Positions 1 to 6,176 of a DNA stretch of 12,894 nt are shown one piece after another. The stretch is from positions 1 to 12,894 of the forward strand of contig JANPPS010000248.1 in assembly GCA_031428635.1 (NCBI GenBank), in the 5' to 3' direction. Position 1 is the first letter of the stretch. Each line of letters opens with the position of its first letter. The DNA comes from JANPPS01 sp031428635 (lineage in GTDB: Bacteria; Pseudomonadota; Alphaproteobacteria; Acetobacterales; Acetobacteraceae). The notes under the pieces were generated by a model. The model saw nothing but the letters and a program-made list of their open reading frames with translations. It was not told the DNA's origin and did not search any database. The translations under genes were made by a program, and so were the position numbers.

Positions 1-1
1 G

Positions 2-1624
2 GCGGCGAATGCGGTGAAGAAGGTGCGGGCCGAGACGGTGCAGGGGCGCCTTAAGGACCGCATCATCGACGGCGACCGTAAGGGCCTGGCGGACGAGCTA
101 GATGAGGCGATGGCGACCATGCCGCCGTTGGAAATCATCAATAACGTGCTGCTGGACGGCATGAAGGTTGTGGGCGAGCTGTTTGGCGCAGGCAAGCTGC
201 AGCTGCCATTCGTGCTGCAATCGGCCGAGACGATGAAGGCCGCCGTCTCTCACTTAGAACCGTTTATGGAGCGGGTCGCGGGACAGGAGAAGGGTATCAT
301 CGTGCTCGCGACCGTGAAGGGCGACGTGCATGACATCGGCAAGAACCTGGTCGATATTATTCTGACCAATAACGGCTACCGGGTCGTAAATCTGGGCATC
401 AAGGTGAAGCTAGCCGACATGGTGGCCGCGGCCAAGGAACACCGGGCGCACGCGATTGGCATGAGCGGGCTGCTGGTGAAATCCACCGTCGTGATGCGCG
501 AGAACCTGGAGGAGATGGCGCGCCAGGGCCTCGATATCCCCGTCATGCTCGGGGGCGCCGCGCTAACCCGCAATTATGTCGAGGATGACTGCGTGCGGGC
601 CTATGGCGGATCCGGCCGGGTTGCGTATGCGCGGGACGCGTTCGACGGGCTCAGTCTGATGGACAAGGTGACCGGCAACGGGTTCGACGACTACCTGGCC
701 GCGATCCAAGCCAAGCGTAGTGGCAAGTCACGCAACCAGTCGCGCACGCTGGGTCAGGCCGATGCACGCGCGTTCGGCCCCGTGGATGTGAAAGTCGTCC
801 GGACCCGACGCCGCGCCATGACCCAGGATGTTCCGGTGATGCAACCGCCATTCTGGGGCGCGCGCGTGCTGGAGGCGCCGACCAAGGCGGTCATCCCGTT
901 CCTGAACGAGCGCAGCCTGTATCAATTCCAGTGGGGGTTCCGGAAACAGGGTAAGTCGCTCGATGACTTCCTGGGTTGGGCCAAGCAGGAACTGCGCCCG
1001 GTCATGCGTCGTATGCTGGGCATCTGCGAGGCGGAGGAGATCCTGCGTCCACAAGCCATCTACGGCTACTGGAAGGCCGCGGGCCAGGGAAACGACCTCA
1101 TCGTGTTCGAGCAGGACGGTACCACTGAGCTTTGCCGTTTCACCCTACCCCGCCAGCCCAAAGACGATGGCGAATGCATCGCCGACTTCTTCCGCGACGT
1201 CGATGATGCCGAGCGGGACGTGATCGGCCTGCAGGTCGTGACCGTGGGCCAGAAGGCGTCCGACACGGCGCGCCTGTGGTTCGAGGATAACCGCTACCAG
1301 GACTACCTGTATTTGCACGGCCTGTCGGTCGAGGTCGCGGAGGCAATGGCCGAATACACCCATAAGCGTATTCGGGCCGAACTGGGCTTCGCCGGGGAGG
1401 ACGACCGAGACCTCGAGAAGATGCTGGCCCAATCGTACCGTGGCAGCCGCTATTCGTTCGGCTACCCGGCCTGCCCGAAATTGGAGGATCAAATACCGCT
1501 GCTGGGATTGCTCGGCGCGGAGCGCATCGGCGTTTCGTTGTCCGACGAGGATCAGCTGCACCCCGAGCAGTCCACCAGCGCGATCGTCGTGCTTAATCCG
1601 CGCGCCAAGTACTTTTCCGTTTAG
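2..1624 (+). CDS. metH: Cobalamin-dependent methionine synthase, C-terminal part (5' end outside window)
   Basis: This enzyme transfers a methyl group from 5-methyltetrahydrofolate via cobalamin to homocysteine, giving methionine in the cytoplasm. The reading frame is open from the window edge, so the GTG at 14 is probably internal and the homocysteine and folate domains lie upstream. In order I see the helical cap (about 50-280), then the B12-binding domain. That domain has the ligand motif GDVHDIGKN (His codon 329-331), the SGLLVKS segment (about 463-483) and LGGAALTR (about 547-570). After a basic linker (about 700-840) comes the AdoMet-binding reactivation domain, with QFQWGF near 925-942 and GYPACP at 1460-1477. 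The reactivation domain is of the variant type also seen in alphaproteobacteria and actinobacteria. It shows no frameshift and ends in TAG. It is first in view of a B12 cluster, 45 bp before the CDF gene. The family call is very secure; a split metH cannot be excluded because the front half is not visible. Confidence 0.96.
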   Translation, partial: AANAVKKVRAETVQGRLKDRIIDGDRKGLADELDEAMATMPPLEIINNVLLDGMKVVGELFGAGKLQLPFVLQSAETMKAAVSHLEPFMERVAGQEKGIIVLATVKGDVHDIGKNLVDIILTNNGYRVVNLGIKVKLADMVAAAKEHRAHAIGMSGLLVKSTVVMRENLEEMARQGLDIPVMLGGAALTRNYVEDDCVRAYGGSGRVAYARDAFDGLSLMDKVTGNGFDDYLAAIQAKRSGKSRNQSRTLGQADARAFGPVDVKVVRTRRRAMTQDVPVMQPPFWGARVLEAPTKAVIPFLNERSLYQFQWGFRKQGKSLDDFLGWAKQELRPVMRRMLGICEAEEILRPQAIYGYWKAAGQGNDLIVFEQDGTTELCRFTLPRQPKDDGECIADFFRDVDDAERDVIGLQVVTVGQKASDTARLWFEDNRYQDYLYLHGLSVEVAEAMAEYTHKRIRAELGFAGEDDRDLEKMLAQSYRGSRYSFGYPACPKLEDQIPLLGLLGAERIGVSLSDEDQLHPEQSTSAIVVLNPRAKYFSV

Positions 1625-1661
1625 CTACATCCCGGCTACAATTCCGCCAGTCACGGAAAAG
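1612..1661 (+). repeat. 9-bp inverted repeat spanning the metH stop and the CDF ribosome-binding region
   Basis: CTTTTCCGT at 1612-1620 is an exact reverse complement of ACGGAAAAG at 1653-1661, separated by 32 bases. A nested TAGC/GCTA pair (1622-1625 and 1635-1638) lies inside. The right arm covers the purine-rich stretch before the GTG start at 1670, and the left arm covers the last metH codons. In RNA this could sequester the ribosome-binding region or act as a processing stem between the two genes. A chance match is possible, and it lacks the U-run of an intrinsic terminator. Confidence 0.4.
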
Positions 1662-1669
1662 GGGCGGCG

Positions 1670-2557
1670 GTGGACCGGATTACGCGCATCGCTGTTGTTA
1701 CAATCGGCGTCGGCCTGCTGGTACTGGCGCTAAAAACGGCGGCCTGGGCGCTGACCGGCAGCGCGGCACTGTTTTCAGACGCTTTGGAGAGTACGGTAAA
1801 CGTCGCCGCCAGCGTGATCGCGCTCGGCGCACTGCGCATGGCCGCGCGCCCGGCGGATGCCAATCATCCGTATGGGCATGAAAAGGCCGAGTTTTTCGCA
1901 GCCGTGATTGAGGGTGCGCTTATCATCGCCGCCGCGCTCACGATCCTGCAACATGCGTGGGTAAGCTGGTCGTCCCCGCACACGATCGATCAGCCTTGGG
2001 TGGGCCTGGCACTCAGTCTGGGAGCCACAGCCATTAATGGTGCCTGGGGTACCCGGCTGCTACGGGAGGGCCGGCGGCACCGTTCCGTGGTGCTGATCGC
2101 GGATGCGCGGCATTTGCAGGCCGATGTAATCAGCTCAGTGGTGGTTGTCGCGGGGTTGGTGCTGGCGGTGCAGACCGGGCTCGCCTGGGTCGACCCGGTG
2201 CTCGCGGCTGGCGTGGCGCTGTTTGTGCTGTGGTCCGGCTTTACGGTCCTACGCGACTCCGTGGGTGGCCTGATGGATGCCGCCCCGGCCGACGAAGTCG
2301 TGCAGCGCATCCGCGCTGTCGTGGCCCGCGATGCGGACGGCGCGATCGAGGCGCACGACCTGCTGACCCGGCAGGCGGGGCGCGTGACGTACCTGGAATT
2401 CCACCTGGTCGTGCCCGGCACCATGTCAGTGGCCGAGGCCCACACGATCTGCGACCGGGTCGAAGCCTCGTTGAAATCCGAAATCCCCGGCCTGTCGGTC
2501 ACCATCCATGTGGAGCCGGAGGCCAAGGCCAAGCACCAGGGCGTGATCGTCGTATGA
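1670..2557 (+). CDS. Cation diffusion facilitator (CDF) family divalent metal transporter
   Basis: CDF proteins are inner-membrane dimers that export divalent metals such as Zn, Co, Fe or Mn in exchange for protons. The 295-residue length is normal. The N-terminal part carries the membrane helices. Site A residues visible are D37 in SDALES, and H148 and D152 in the HLQAD motif; position 41, Asp in YiiP, is Ser here with Glu at 40. The family motif HPYGHEKAEFF is at 66-76. The C-terminal cytoplasmic metal-binding domain has H229, H245, H258, H280 and the IHVEPE end. The GTG start at 1670 follows the purine-rich AAAAGGGG and gives the expected N-terminus directly before helix 1. The stop overlaps btuF by ATGA, so the two are probably co-transcribed. 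A gene inside a B12 operon suggests cobalt as substrate, but that is inference; family membership is certain, the metal is not. Confidence 0.93.
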   Translation: MDRITRIAVVTIGVGLLVLALKTAAWALTGSAALFSDALESTVNVAASVIALGALRMAARPADANHPYGHEKAEFFAAVIEGALIIAAALTILQHAWVSWSSPHTIDQPWVGLALSLGATAINGAWGTRLLREGRRHRSVVLIADARHLQADVISSVVVVAGLVLAVQTGLAWVDPVLAAGVALFVLWSGFTVLRDSVGGLMDAAPADEVVQRIRAVVARDADGAIEAHDLLTRQAGRVTYLEFHLVVPGTMSVAEAHTICDRVEASLKSEIPGLSVTIHVEPEAKAKHQGVIVV

Positions 2558-3324
2558 GATGGGTGCTGGCCCTGCTGCTATGGACGGCACCGGCGCAGGC
2601 CGCCCCGGACGCCCCCAACGCCCCGAATACCCGGGTGGTGTCGTTGAATGTCTGCACCGACCAGCTTCTGGCTTTGCTGGCCCCGGAGCAGATCGCGGCG
2701 CTGAGTGTTCTGTCCCGCGACCCCACGCTGTCGGTCGTGGCGGAGCAGGCGGCGCGTCTGCCCGTGGTGCGCGCCGATGCAGAGGCCGTGCTGCGGTTGG
2801 CGCCAACCCTGGTATTGGCCGGTCCCTACGGGGCACAATCGACGCTGGCGGCGCTGGAACGGCGGGGAGTGCCAGTGATGCGGCTGGGGTTGCCCGAAAG
2901 TTTCGACGCGATCCGGACGCAGGTAACCCAGGTCGCGGCGACGTTGGGCGTGCCGAAACGGGGCGCGGCGCTGCTCGCGGCCATGGATGCGGACCTCAGC
3001 CACCCGGCCGTGCCCCGCCGGCGGGCGCTGTTATGGGGTGCACGCGGATGGACGTCCGGTCCGGGCACGTTCACGGACGCGGTGCTGACGGCTGCCGGGC
3101 TCGATAATGCCGCGCGCGGCGGCGTCGTGGGGATCGAGGCGCTGCTGGCCCATCCGCCGGAGTTGCTGATCACGGCCACCGCGCCGCGGACACCGTCGAT
3201 GGCGACCGATCTGCTACGGCATTCGGCATTATCCGCCCTTTCCCGCCGCAGCGTGCCGCCCGCCTGGCTGCTGTGCGCCGGGCCGTGGTCCGCCGGCGCG
3301 GTGCGGGTTTTGGCCGCGCCATGA
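2554..3324 (+). CDS. btuF: Periplasmic cobalamin-binding protein of a B12 ABC transporter
   Basis: This is the class III (Fe-siderophore/B12 type) substrate-binding protein that hands cobalamin to the BtuCD transporter. It is 256 residues, normal for BtuF. The N-terminus MRWVLALLLWTAPAQA is a signal peptide with a likely cleavage after AQA (residue 16). The mature start has the typical RVVSLNVCTDQLLALLAP strand-helix, followed by the PTLVLAGPYG and VPVMRLGLPESFDAIR segments of the first lobe and a C-terminal lobe ending in LLCAGPWSAGAVRVL. The frame is open far upstream in GC-rich DNA, but the ATG at 2554 is chosen because it begins the signal peptide and overlaps the CDF stop as ATGA. The next genes are the cognate permease and ATPase. 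A haem or siderophore binder would look similar; the PduO, MetH and riboswitch-controlled BtuB nearby favour cobalamin. Confidence 0.88.
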   Translation: MRWVLALLLWTAPAQAAPDAPNAPNTRVVSLNVCTDQLLALLAPEQIAALSVLSRDPTLSVVAEQAARLPVVRADAEAVLRLAPTLVLAGPYGAQSTLAALERRGVPVMRLGLPESFDAIRTQVTQVAATLGVPKRGAALLAAMDADLSHPAVPRRRALLWGARGWTSGPGTFTDAVLTAAGLDNAARGGVVGIEALLAHPPELLITATAPRTPSMATDLLRHSALSALSRRSVPPAWLLCAGPWSAGAVRVLAAP

Positions 3325-3351
3325 TTTGGGCCGTGCCATGATTTGGGCCGT
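3318..3351 (+). repeat. Perfect 17-bp tandem duplication at the btuF/btuC junction
   Basis: The 17-base unit GCCATGATTTGGGCCGT occurs twice in a row, at 3318-3334 and 3335-3351, with no mismatch. The first copy contains the btuF stop (TGA 3322-3324) overlapping an ATG at 3321; the second contains the btuC start (ATG 3338). Because 17 is not a multiple of three, the ATG of the first copy is out of frame with btuC. Removing one copy would recreate an ATGA overlap like those elsewhere in the operon, so this looks like a recent slippage duplication. Confidence 0.95.
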
Positions 3352-4273
3352 GGCCGCCCTGCTGGCGTTGGCCGCTCTGTCATTGCTGGTCGGCGGCGCC
3401 GGGTTCGGGGTACCGGACTGGGCAATCGTGTGGGAGCTACGGGTGCCGCGGACGGTGCTGGCGCTGGCGGTCGGTGCGGCGTTGGGGCTATCGGGCGCGG
3501 TGCTGCAGGGCGCGCTGCGTAATCCGCTGGCGGACCCGGGGCTGCTGGGCGTCGGAGGGGCGGCGGCGCTGGGGGCGGTGATCGTGTTCTACTGGGGCGT
3601 GGCAGCCGTGTTCGCGCCCGCGCTGGTGCTGGGCGGCATGGCGGGGGCGGCGTTGGGCTGCGCGGCCTTGCTGGCGTTGGCGGGGCGCGGCCCGTCGGGG
3701 CCGGCCGTTATTCTGGGTGGCGTTGCGGTTTCGTCCTTGGCCGCCGCGTTGCTGGTGCTGGCGCTGACCCTGGCGCCCAACCCATTTGCGATGGCGGAGG
3801 TATCGTTCTGGCTGTTGGGTGGGCTCGAGGATCGTAGCCTCATGCATCTGGCGCTCGCGTTACCGCCGATCGCGCTGGGCTTGTTGTTGCTGCTGCGGCT
3901 TGGTCCGGGGTTGGACGCGCTATCACTGGGTGAGGCGACGGCTGCCAGCCTCGGGCGGCCGGCGGCGGTTACATTGCGGCGGGCGGCGGTTGGCGTGTCA
4001 TTGGCCGTGGGTGCCGGCGCCGCGGTTGCGGGCGGGATCGGGTTCGTGGGGTTGGTCGTGCCCCACCTGCTACGACCCCTGGTTGGACGGCGTCCAGGAG
4101 CGCTGCTGATGCCATGCGCGCTGGCTGGCGCCGGGTTGTTGCTGGCCGCCGACCTGCTAGCCCGCACGTTACCGTTGCTGCTGCCGTTACAGGCTGAACC
4201 GCGCCTGGGTGTACTGACCGCCTTGCTGGGCACCCCCGTGCTGATCCGGCTGTCGCACCGGGTCACGCCATGA
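3338..4273 (+). CDS. btuC: Cobalamin ABC transporter permease (FecCD/BtuC family)
   Basis: This is the inner-membrane channel subunit that works as a dimer with BtuD and receives cobalamin from BtuF. The 311-residue product is almost wholly hydrophobic and leucine/alanine-rich, as expected for about ten helices. Family hallmarks are ELRVPRTVLALAVGAALGLS near the N-terminus, followed at once by GAVLQGALRNPLADPGLLGV, and near the C-terminus GGIGFVGLVVPHLLRPLVG, which forms part of the ATPase-coupling region. The ATG at 3338 in the second copy of the 17-bp repeat is preferred. A TTG at 3326 is in frame and would add only four residues. The end overlaps btuD by ATGA. The FecCD family also serves haem and siderophores, so the B12 assignment rests on the neighbours. 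There is no sign of disruption by the upstream duplication. Confidence 0.9.
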   Translation: MIWAVAALLALAALSLLVGGAGFGVPDWAIVWELRVPRTVLALAVGAALGLSGAVLQGALRNPLADPGLLGVGGAAALGAVIVFYWGVAAVFAPALVLGGMAGAALGCAALLALAGRGPSGPAVILGGVAVSSLAAALLVLALTLAPNPFAMAEVSFWLLGGLEDRSLMHLALALPPIALGLLLLLRLGPGLDALSLGEATAASLGRPAAVTLRRAAVGVSLAVGAGAAVAGGIGFVGLVVPHLLRPLVGRRPGALLMPCALAGAGLLLAADLLARTLPLLLPLQAEPRLGVLTALLGTPVLIRLSHRVTP

Positions 4274-4959
4274 GGGTGCGGGCGCCCACGGTCCTGCTGG
4301 ACAAGCGTGGCGTGTTGCACGACATCGACTTCACGATCGAACCCGGCAGCTTCGTCGCCCTTTGCGGACCGAATGGCGCCGGGAAAAGCACGCTACTGCG
4401 GCATATGGCCGGCGTGCTGCCCGGCGGCGTACCCGACCCGACCCGCGTGGCGTACGTAGAACAAGGGGCCCGCTCCGCCTGGGGCCTGACGGTGCGGCAG
4501 GTCGCGGCGCTGGGGCGCATTCCGCACCGGGATAACGCACCCGATAACGCGGCAGGTAACGCGGCAGTCGGGGCGGCATTAGAGCGCTGCGGCGTGCTGC
4601 ATTTGGCCGACCGTCCGATCGACCGCGTGTCGGGCGGACAGGCGCGCCGCGCAATGCTGGCCCGGGCGTTCGCGACCGACCCGGCCACGCTGCTGCTGGA
4701 CGAACCGACATCCGACCTCGACCCTGCCGCCGCGCACGCGATCATGGCATTGCTGGCGGCCACCGCGCGGACGGGTGTGACGGTTGTGGCCGCGTTGCAT
4801 GCGCTGGATCTGGCTGAACGCTATACCGGGCGAATGATCGTGCTGCAGGATGGTCGGGTCGTGGCGGACGGAGCGCCCGCCACCGTTATGCCCGACGCGG
4901 CGCGCGTGTTCGGGATGCAACTCGGGATCGACCCCCGGCCGCGGCTCATGCCGGTATGA
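4270..4959 (+). CDS. btuD: Cobalamin ABC transporter ATP-binding protein
   Basis: This is the cytoplasmic ATPase powering BtuC. All nucleotide-binding motifs are present: Walker A GPNGAGKST (33-41), Q-loop Gln65, signature VSGGQ (120-124), Walker B LLLDE (141-145), D-loop SDLD (148-151) and switch His177 in ALHALDL. The length of 229 residues is slightly short for the BtuD/FecE group. The helical domain between Q-loop and signature contains a run of four-residue repeats (DNAP, DNAA, GNAA, VGAA; residues 88-103). The start at 4270 overlaps the btuC stop as ATGA and the gene's own stop overlaps the TonB-family gene the same way, so it is translationally coupled on both sides. It is intact and predicted functional; the cobalamin substrate is inferred from context. 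Confidence 0.91.
   Translation: MRVRAPTVLLDKRGVLHDIDFTIEPGSFVALCGPNGAGKSTLLRHMAGVLPGGVPDPTRVAYVEQGARSAWGLTVRQVAALGRIPHRDNAPDNAAGNAAVGAALERCGVLHLADRPIDRVSGGQARRAMLARAFATDPATLLLDEPTSDLDPAAAHAIMALLAATARTGVTVVAALHALDLAERYTGRMIVLQDGRVVADGAPATVMPDAARVFGMQLGIDPRPRLMPV
4531..4566 (+). repeat. 12-bp tandem repeats inside btuD
   Basis: Three consecutive 12-base units are present: GATAACGCACCC (4531-4542), GATAACGCGGCA (4543-4554) and GGTAACGCGGCA (4555-4566). A weaker fourth follows at 4567-4578. They are in frame and encode DNAP-DNAA-GNAA-(VGAA) in the helical subdomain. The divergence between units suggests an older expansion than the perfect 17-bp repeat at the btuF/btuC junction. Confidence 0.85.
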
Positions 4960-5591
4960 GCATGCCCACGCTTCGCCGTTGGATGGGGGATGGCGTTCGC
5001 GCTAACGGTGTAGCACTCGCGCTGTTCGCGCATCTGGCCGTCCTGATGGCTCTGCTACTGCCGCACGTGCCGACGCCTGAACCAGACAGTGTTACGTTCG
5101 AGCTGGTGCAGTCCAACGGTGGCGCCAGCGAGATGCAGGCGGCGGCCGAGCCGGAATCGGCGCCCGCCCTGTCCACGCCTGCCCTATCCACGCCAGCGGG
5201 GGCGCCGCCCGAGCCGTCGTTGGCGCCCGAGCCTGAACCGGAGCGTATCCAGCGCCCACTATACGCCGCTCAAGCCAACGCGATTATTCGGGACACCGTG
5301 TCAAACGTCACGACCACCGGCGACGGCACCCTGCCGCCGCAGCTGACCGGCCATCGCAACGCATCGCCCGCCTATCCGCCCGAGGCCGAGCGACGCCGGC
5401 TGGAGGGTGAGGTCCGGCTACTGATCCGCGTCAGCCGCGACGGAATTCCCGCGGCGGTGGAAGTCGTCAGTAGCAGCGGCGTCCCCATGTTGGACCGGGC
5501 CGCTGTCGAAACGCTGCAGACCTGGCGGTTTCCGCCTGCACCCGCCGCCGCGTATCCTTTTAACATCCGATTTGTATTGGGCCAACGATGA
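4956..5591 (+). CDS. TonB-family energy transducer
   Basis: TonB couples the inner-membrane proton gradient (through ExbB/ExbD) to outer-membrane receptors such as BtuB. The 211-residue protein has the right layout: a short basic cytoplasmic start (LRRW), one membrane helix at about 16-36 containing His26 in the LALFAHL stretch, and a Pro/Glu/Ala-rich periplasmic spacer at about 37-100. The C-terminal TonB domain (about 130-211) has SPAYPPEAERRRLEGEV, SSSGVPMLDRAAVETLQ and TWRFPPA. The spacer is shorter and less repetitive than in E. coli TonB. The ATG at 4956 overlaps the btuD stop as ATGA, and the stop overlaps the adenosyltransferase start likewise. Placement with btuFCD suggests a TonB dedicated to B12 uptake, probably serving the btuB at 8274-10235. 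ExbB/ExbD must be encoded elsewhere. I leave the symbol blank because paralogues are common. Confidence 0.9.
   Translation: MSMPTLRRWMGDGVRANGVALALFAHLAVLMALLLPHVPTPEPDSVTFELVQSNGGASEMQAAAEPESAPALSTPALSTPAGAPPEPSLAPEPEPERIQRPLYAAQANAIIRDTVSNVTTTGDGTLPPQLTGHRNASPAYPPEAERRRLEGEVRLLIRVSRDGIPAAVEVVSSSGVPMLDRAAVETLQTWRFPPAPAAAYPFNIRFVLGQR
5166..5195 (+). repeat. 15-bp tandem duplication in the TonB spacer
   Basis: Two adjacent 15-base units, GCCCTGTCCACGCCT (5166-5180) and GCCCTATCCACGCCA (5181-5195), match at 13 of 15 positions and encode ALSTP twice. They lie in the proline-rich periplasmic spacer, where length variation is normally tolerated. Confidence 0.8.
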
Positions 5592-6136
5592 TCCGTATCG
5601 ACCGAGTAGTGACCCGCGGCGGCGATGGTGGTGAGACGTCGTTAGGTGACGGCACCCGCGTGCCGAAAGACGCACTGCGCGTCGACGCGTACGGCACGGT
5701 GGATGAGGCCAACGCCGCAATCGGGCTGGTGCGGCTGCATACGAACGGCGACATAGACGCGATGCTGTCCCGGATTCAGAACGACCTGTTCGACGTCGGT
5801 GCCGATCTGTGCGTGCCAGGCGCCGCGGGCGACCGACTGCGTATTACCGACGTACCGGGCGCCCGGCTGGAGGCGGAGATCGTCAGCCTGAACGCATCGC
5901 TACCGCCGCTGACGAGCTTCATCCTACCGGGCGGCACTCCAGCCGCCGCATACGCCCACGTAGCACGTACGACCGTCCGCCGGGCAGAACGGCTGGTGGT
6001 GCAGTTGGCTCGGGAGGAAGTGGTGAATCCGGCCGTAATCCGGCTGCTGAACCGGCTATCGGACCATCTATTCGTGCTGGGGCGCGTGCTGAACCAGGGC
6101 GGCGACGTGCAGTGGACGCCAGGGGCGAATCGGTAG
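5588..6136 (+). CDS. pduO: PduO-type ATP:cob(I)alamin adenosyltransferase
   Basis: This cytoplasmic trimeric enzyme transfers the adenosyl group of ATP to cob(I)alamin, making adenosylcobalamin. The 182-residue length is typical. The N-terminal ATP-binding signature is TRGGDGGETSLGDG (9-22), followed by VPKDALRVDAYGTVDEANA (25-43). Later come FILPGGT (111-117), the helix RTTVRRAER (127-135) carrying the conserved Arg/Glu residues, and LNRLSDHLFVLGR near the C-terminus. The ATG at 5588 overlaps the TonB-family stop (ATGA). It is last in the operon, 40 bp from the convergent SulP gene, and fits as the step that traps and activates imported B12. The family assignment is very secure. Confidence 0.96.
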   Translation: MIRIDRVVTRGGDGGETSLGDGTRVPKDALRVDAYGTVDEANAAIGLVRLHTNGDIDAMLSRIQNDLFDVGADLCVPGAAGDRLRITDVPGARLEAEIVSLNASLPPLTSFILPGGTPAAAYAHVARTTVRRAERLVVQLAREEVVNPAVIRLLNRLSDHLFVLGRVLNQGGDVQWTPGANR

Positions 6137-6147
6137 GGCTAATTTGA

Positions 6148-6161
6148 CAGTCTCGGGACTG
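6148..6161. terminator. Short hairpin between convergent pduO and SulP genes
   Basis: CAGTC (6148-6152) and GACTG (6157-6161) form a perfect 5-bp stem with a TCGG tetraloop in the 40-bp gap between two convergent genes. Read on the - strand it is followed by TCAAATT. The stem is short and there is no real T-run, so this is at best a weak bidirectional terminator. Confidence 0.3.
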
Positions 6162-6176
6162 AACCGATCAGGACGC

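Noticed and set aside
1613..1642. Possible promoter before the CDF gene (TACAAT at 1637-1642)
   Set aside because: The -10 resembles the consensus, but no credible -35 lies 16-18 bases upstream; readthrough from metH is simpler.
2230..2553. In-frame upstream extension of btuF inside the CDF gene
   Set aside because: It is a GC-rich shadow frame of the CDF gene; the ATG at 2554 begins a clear signal peptide and makes the ATGA overlap.
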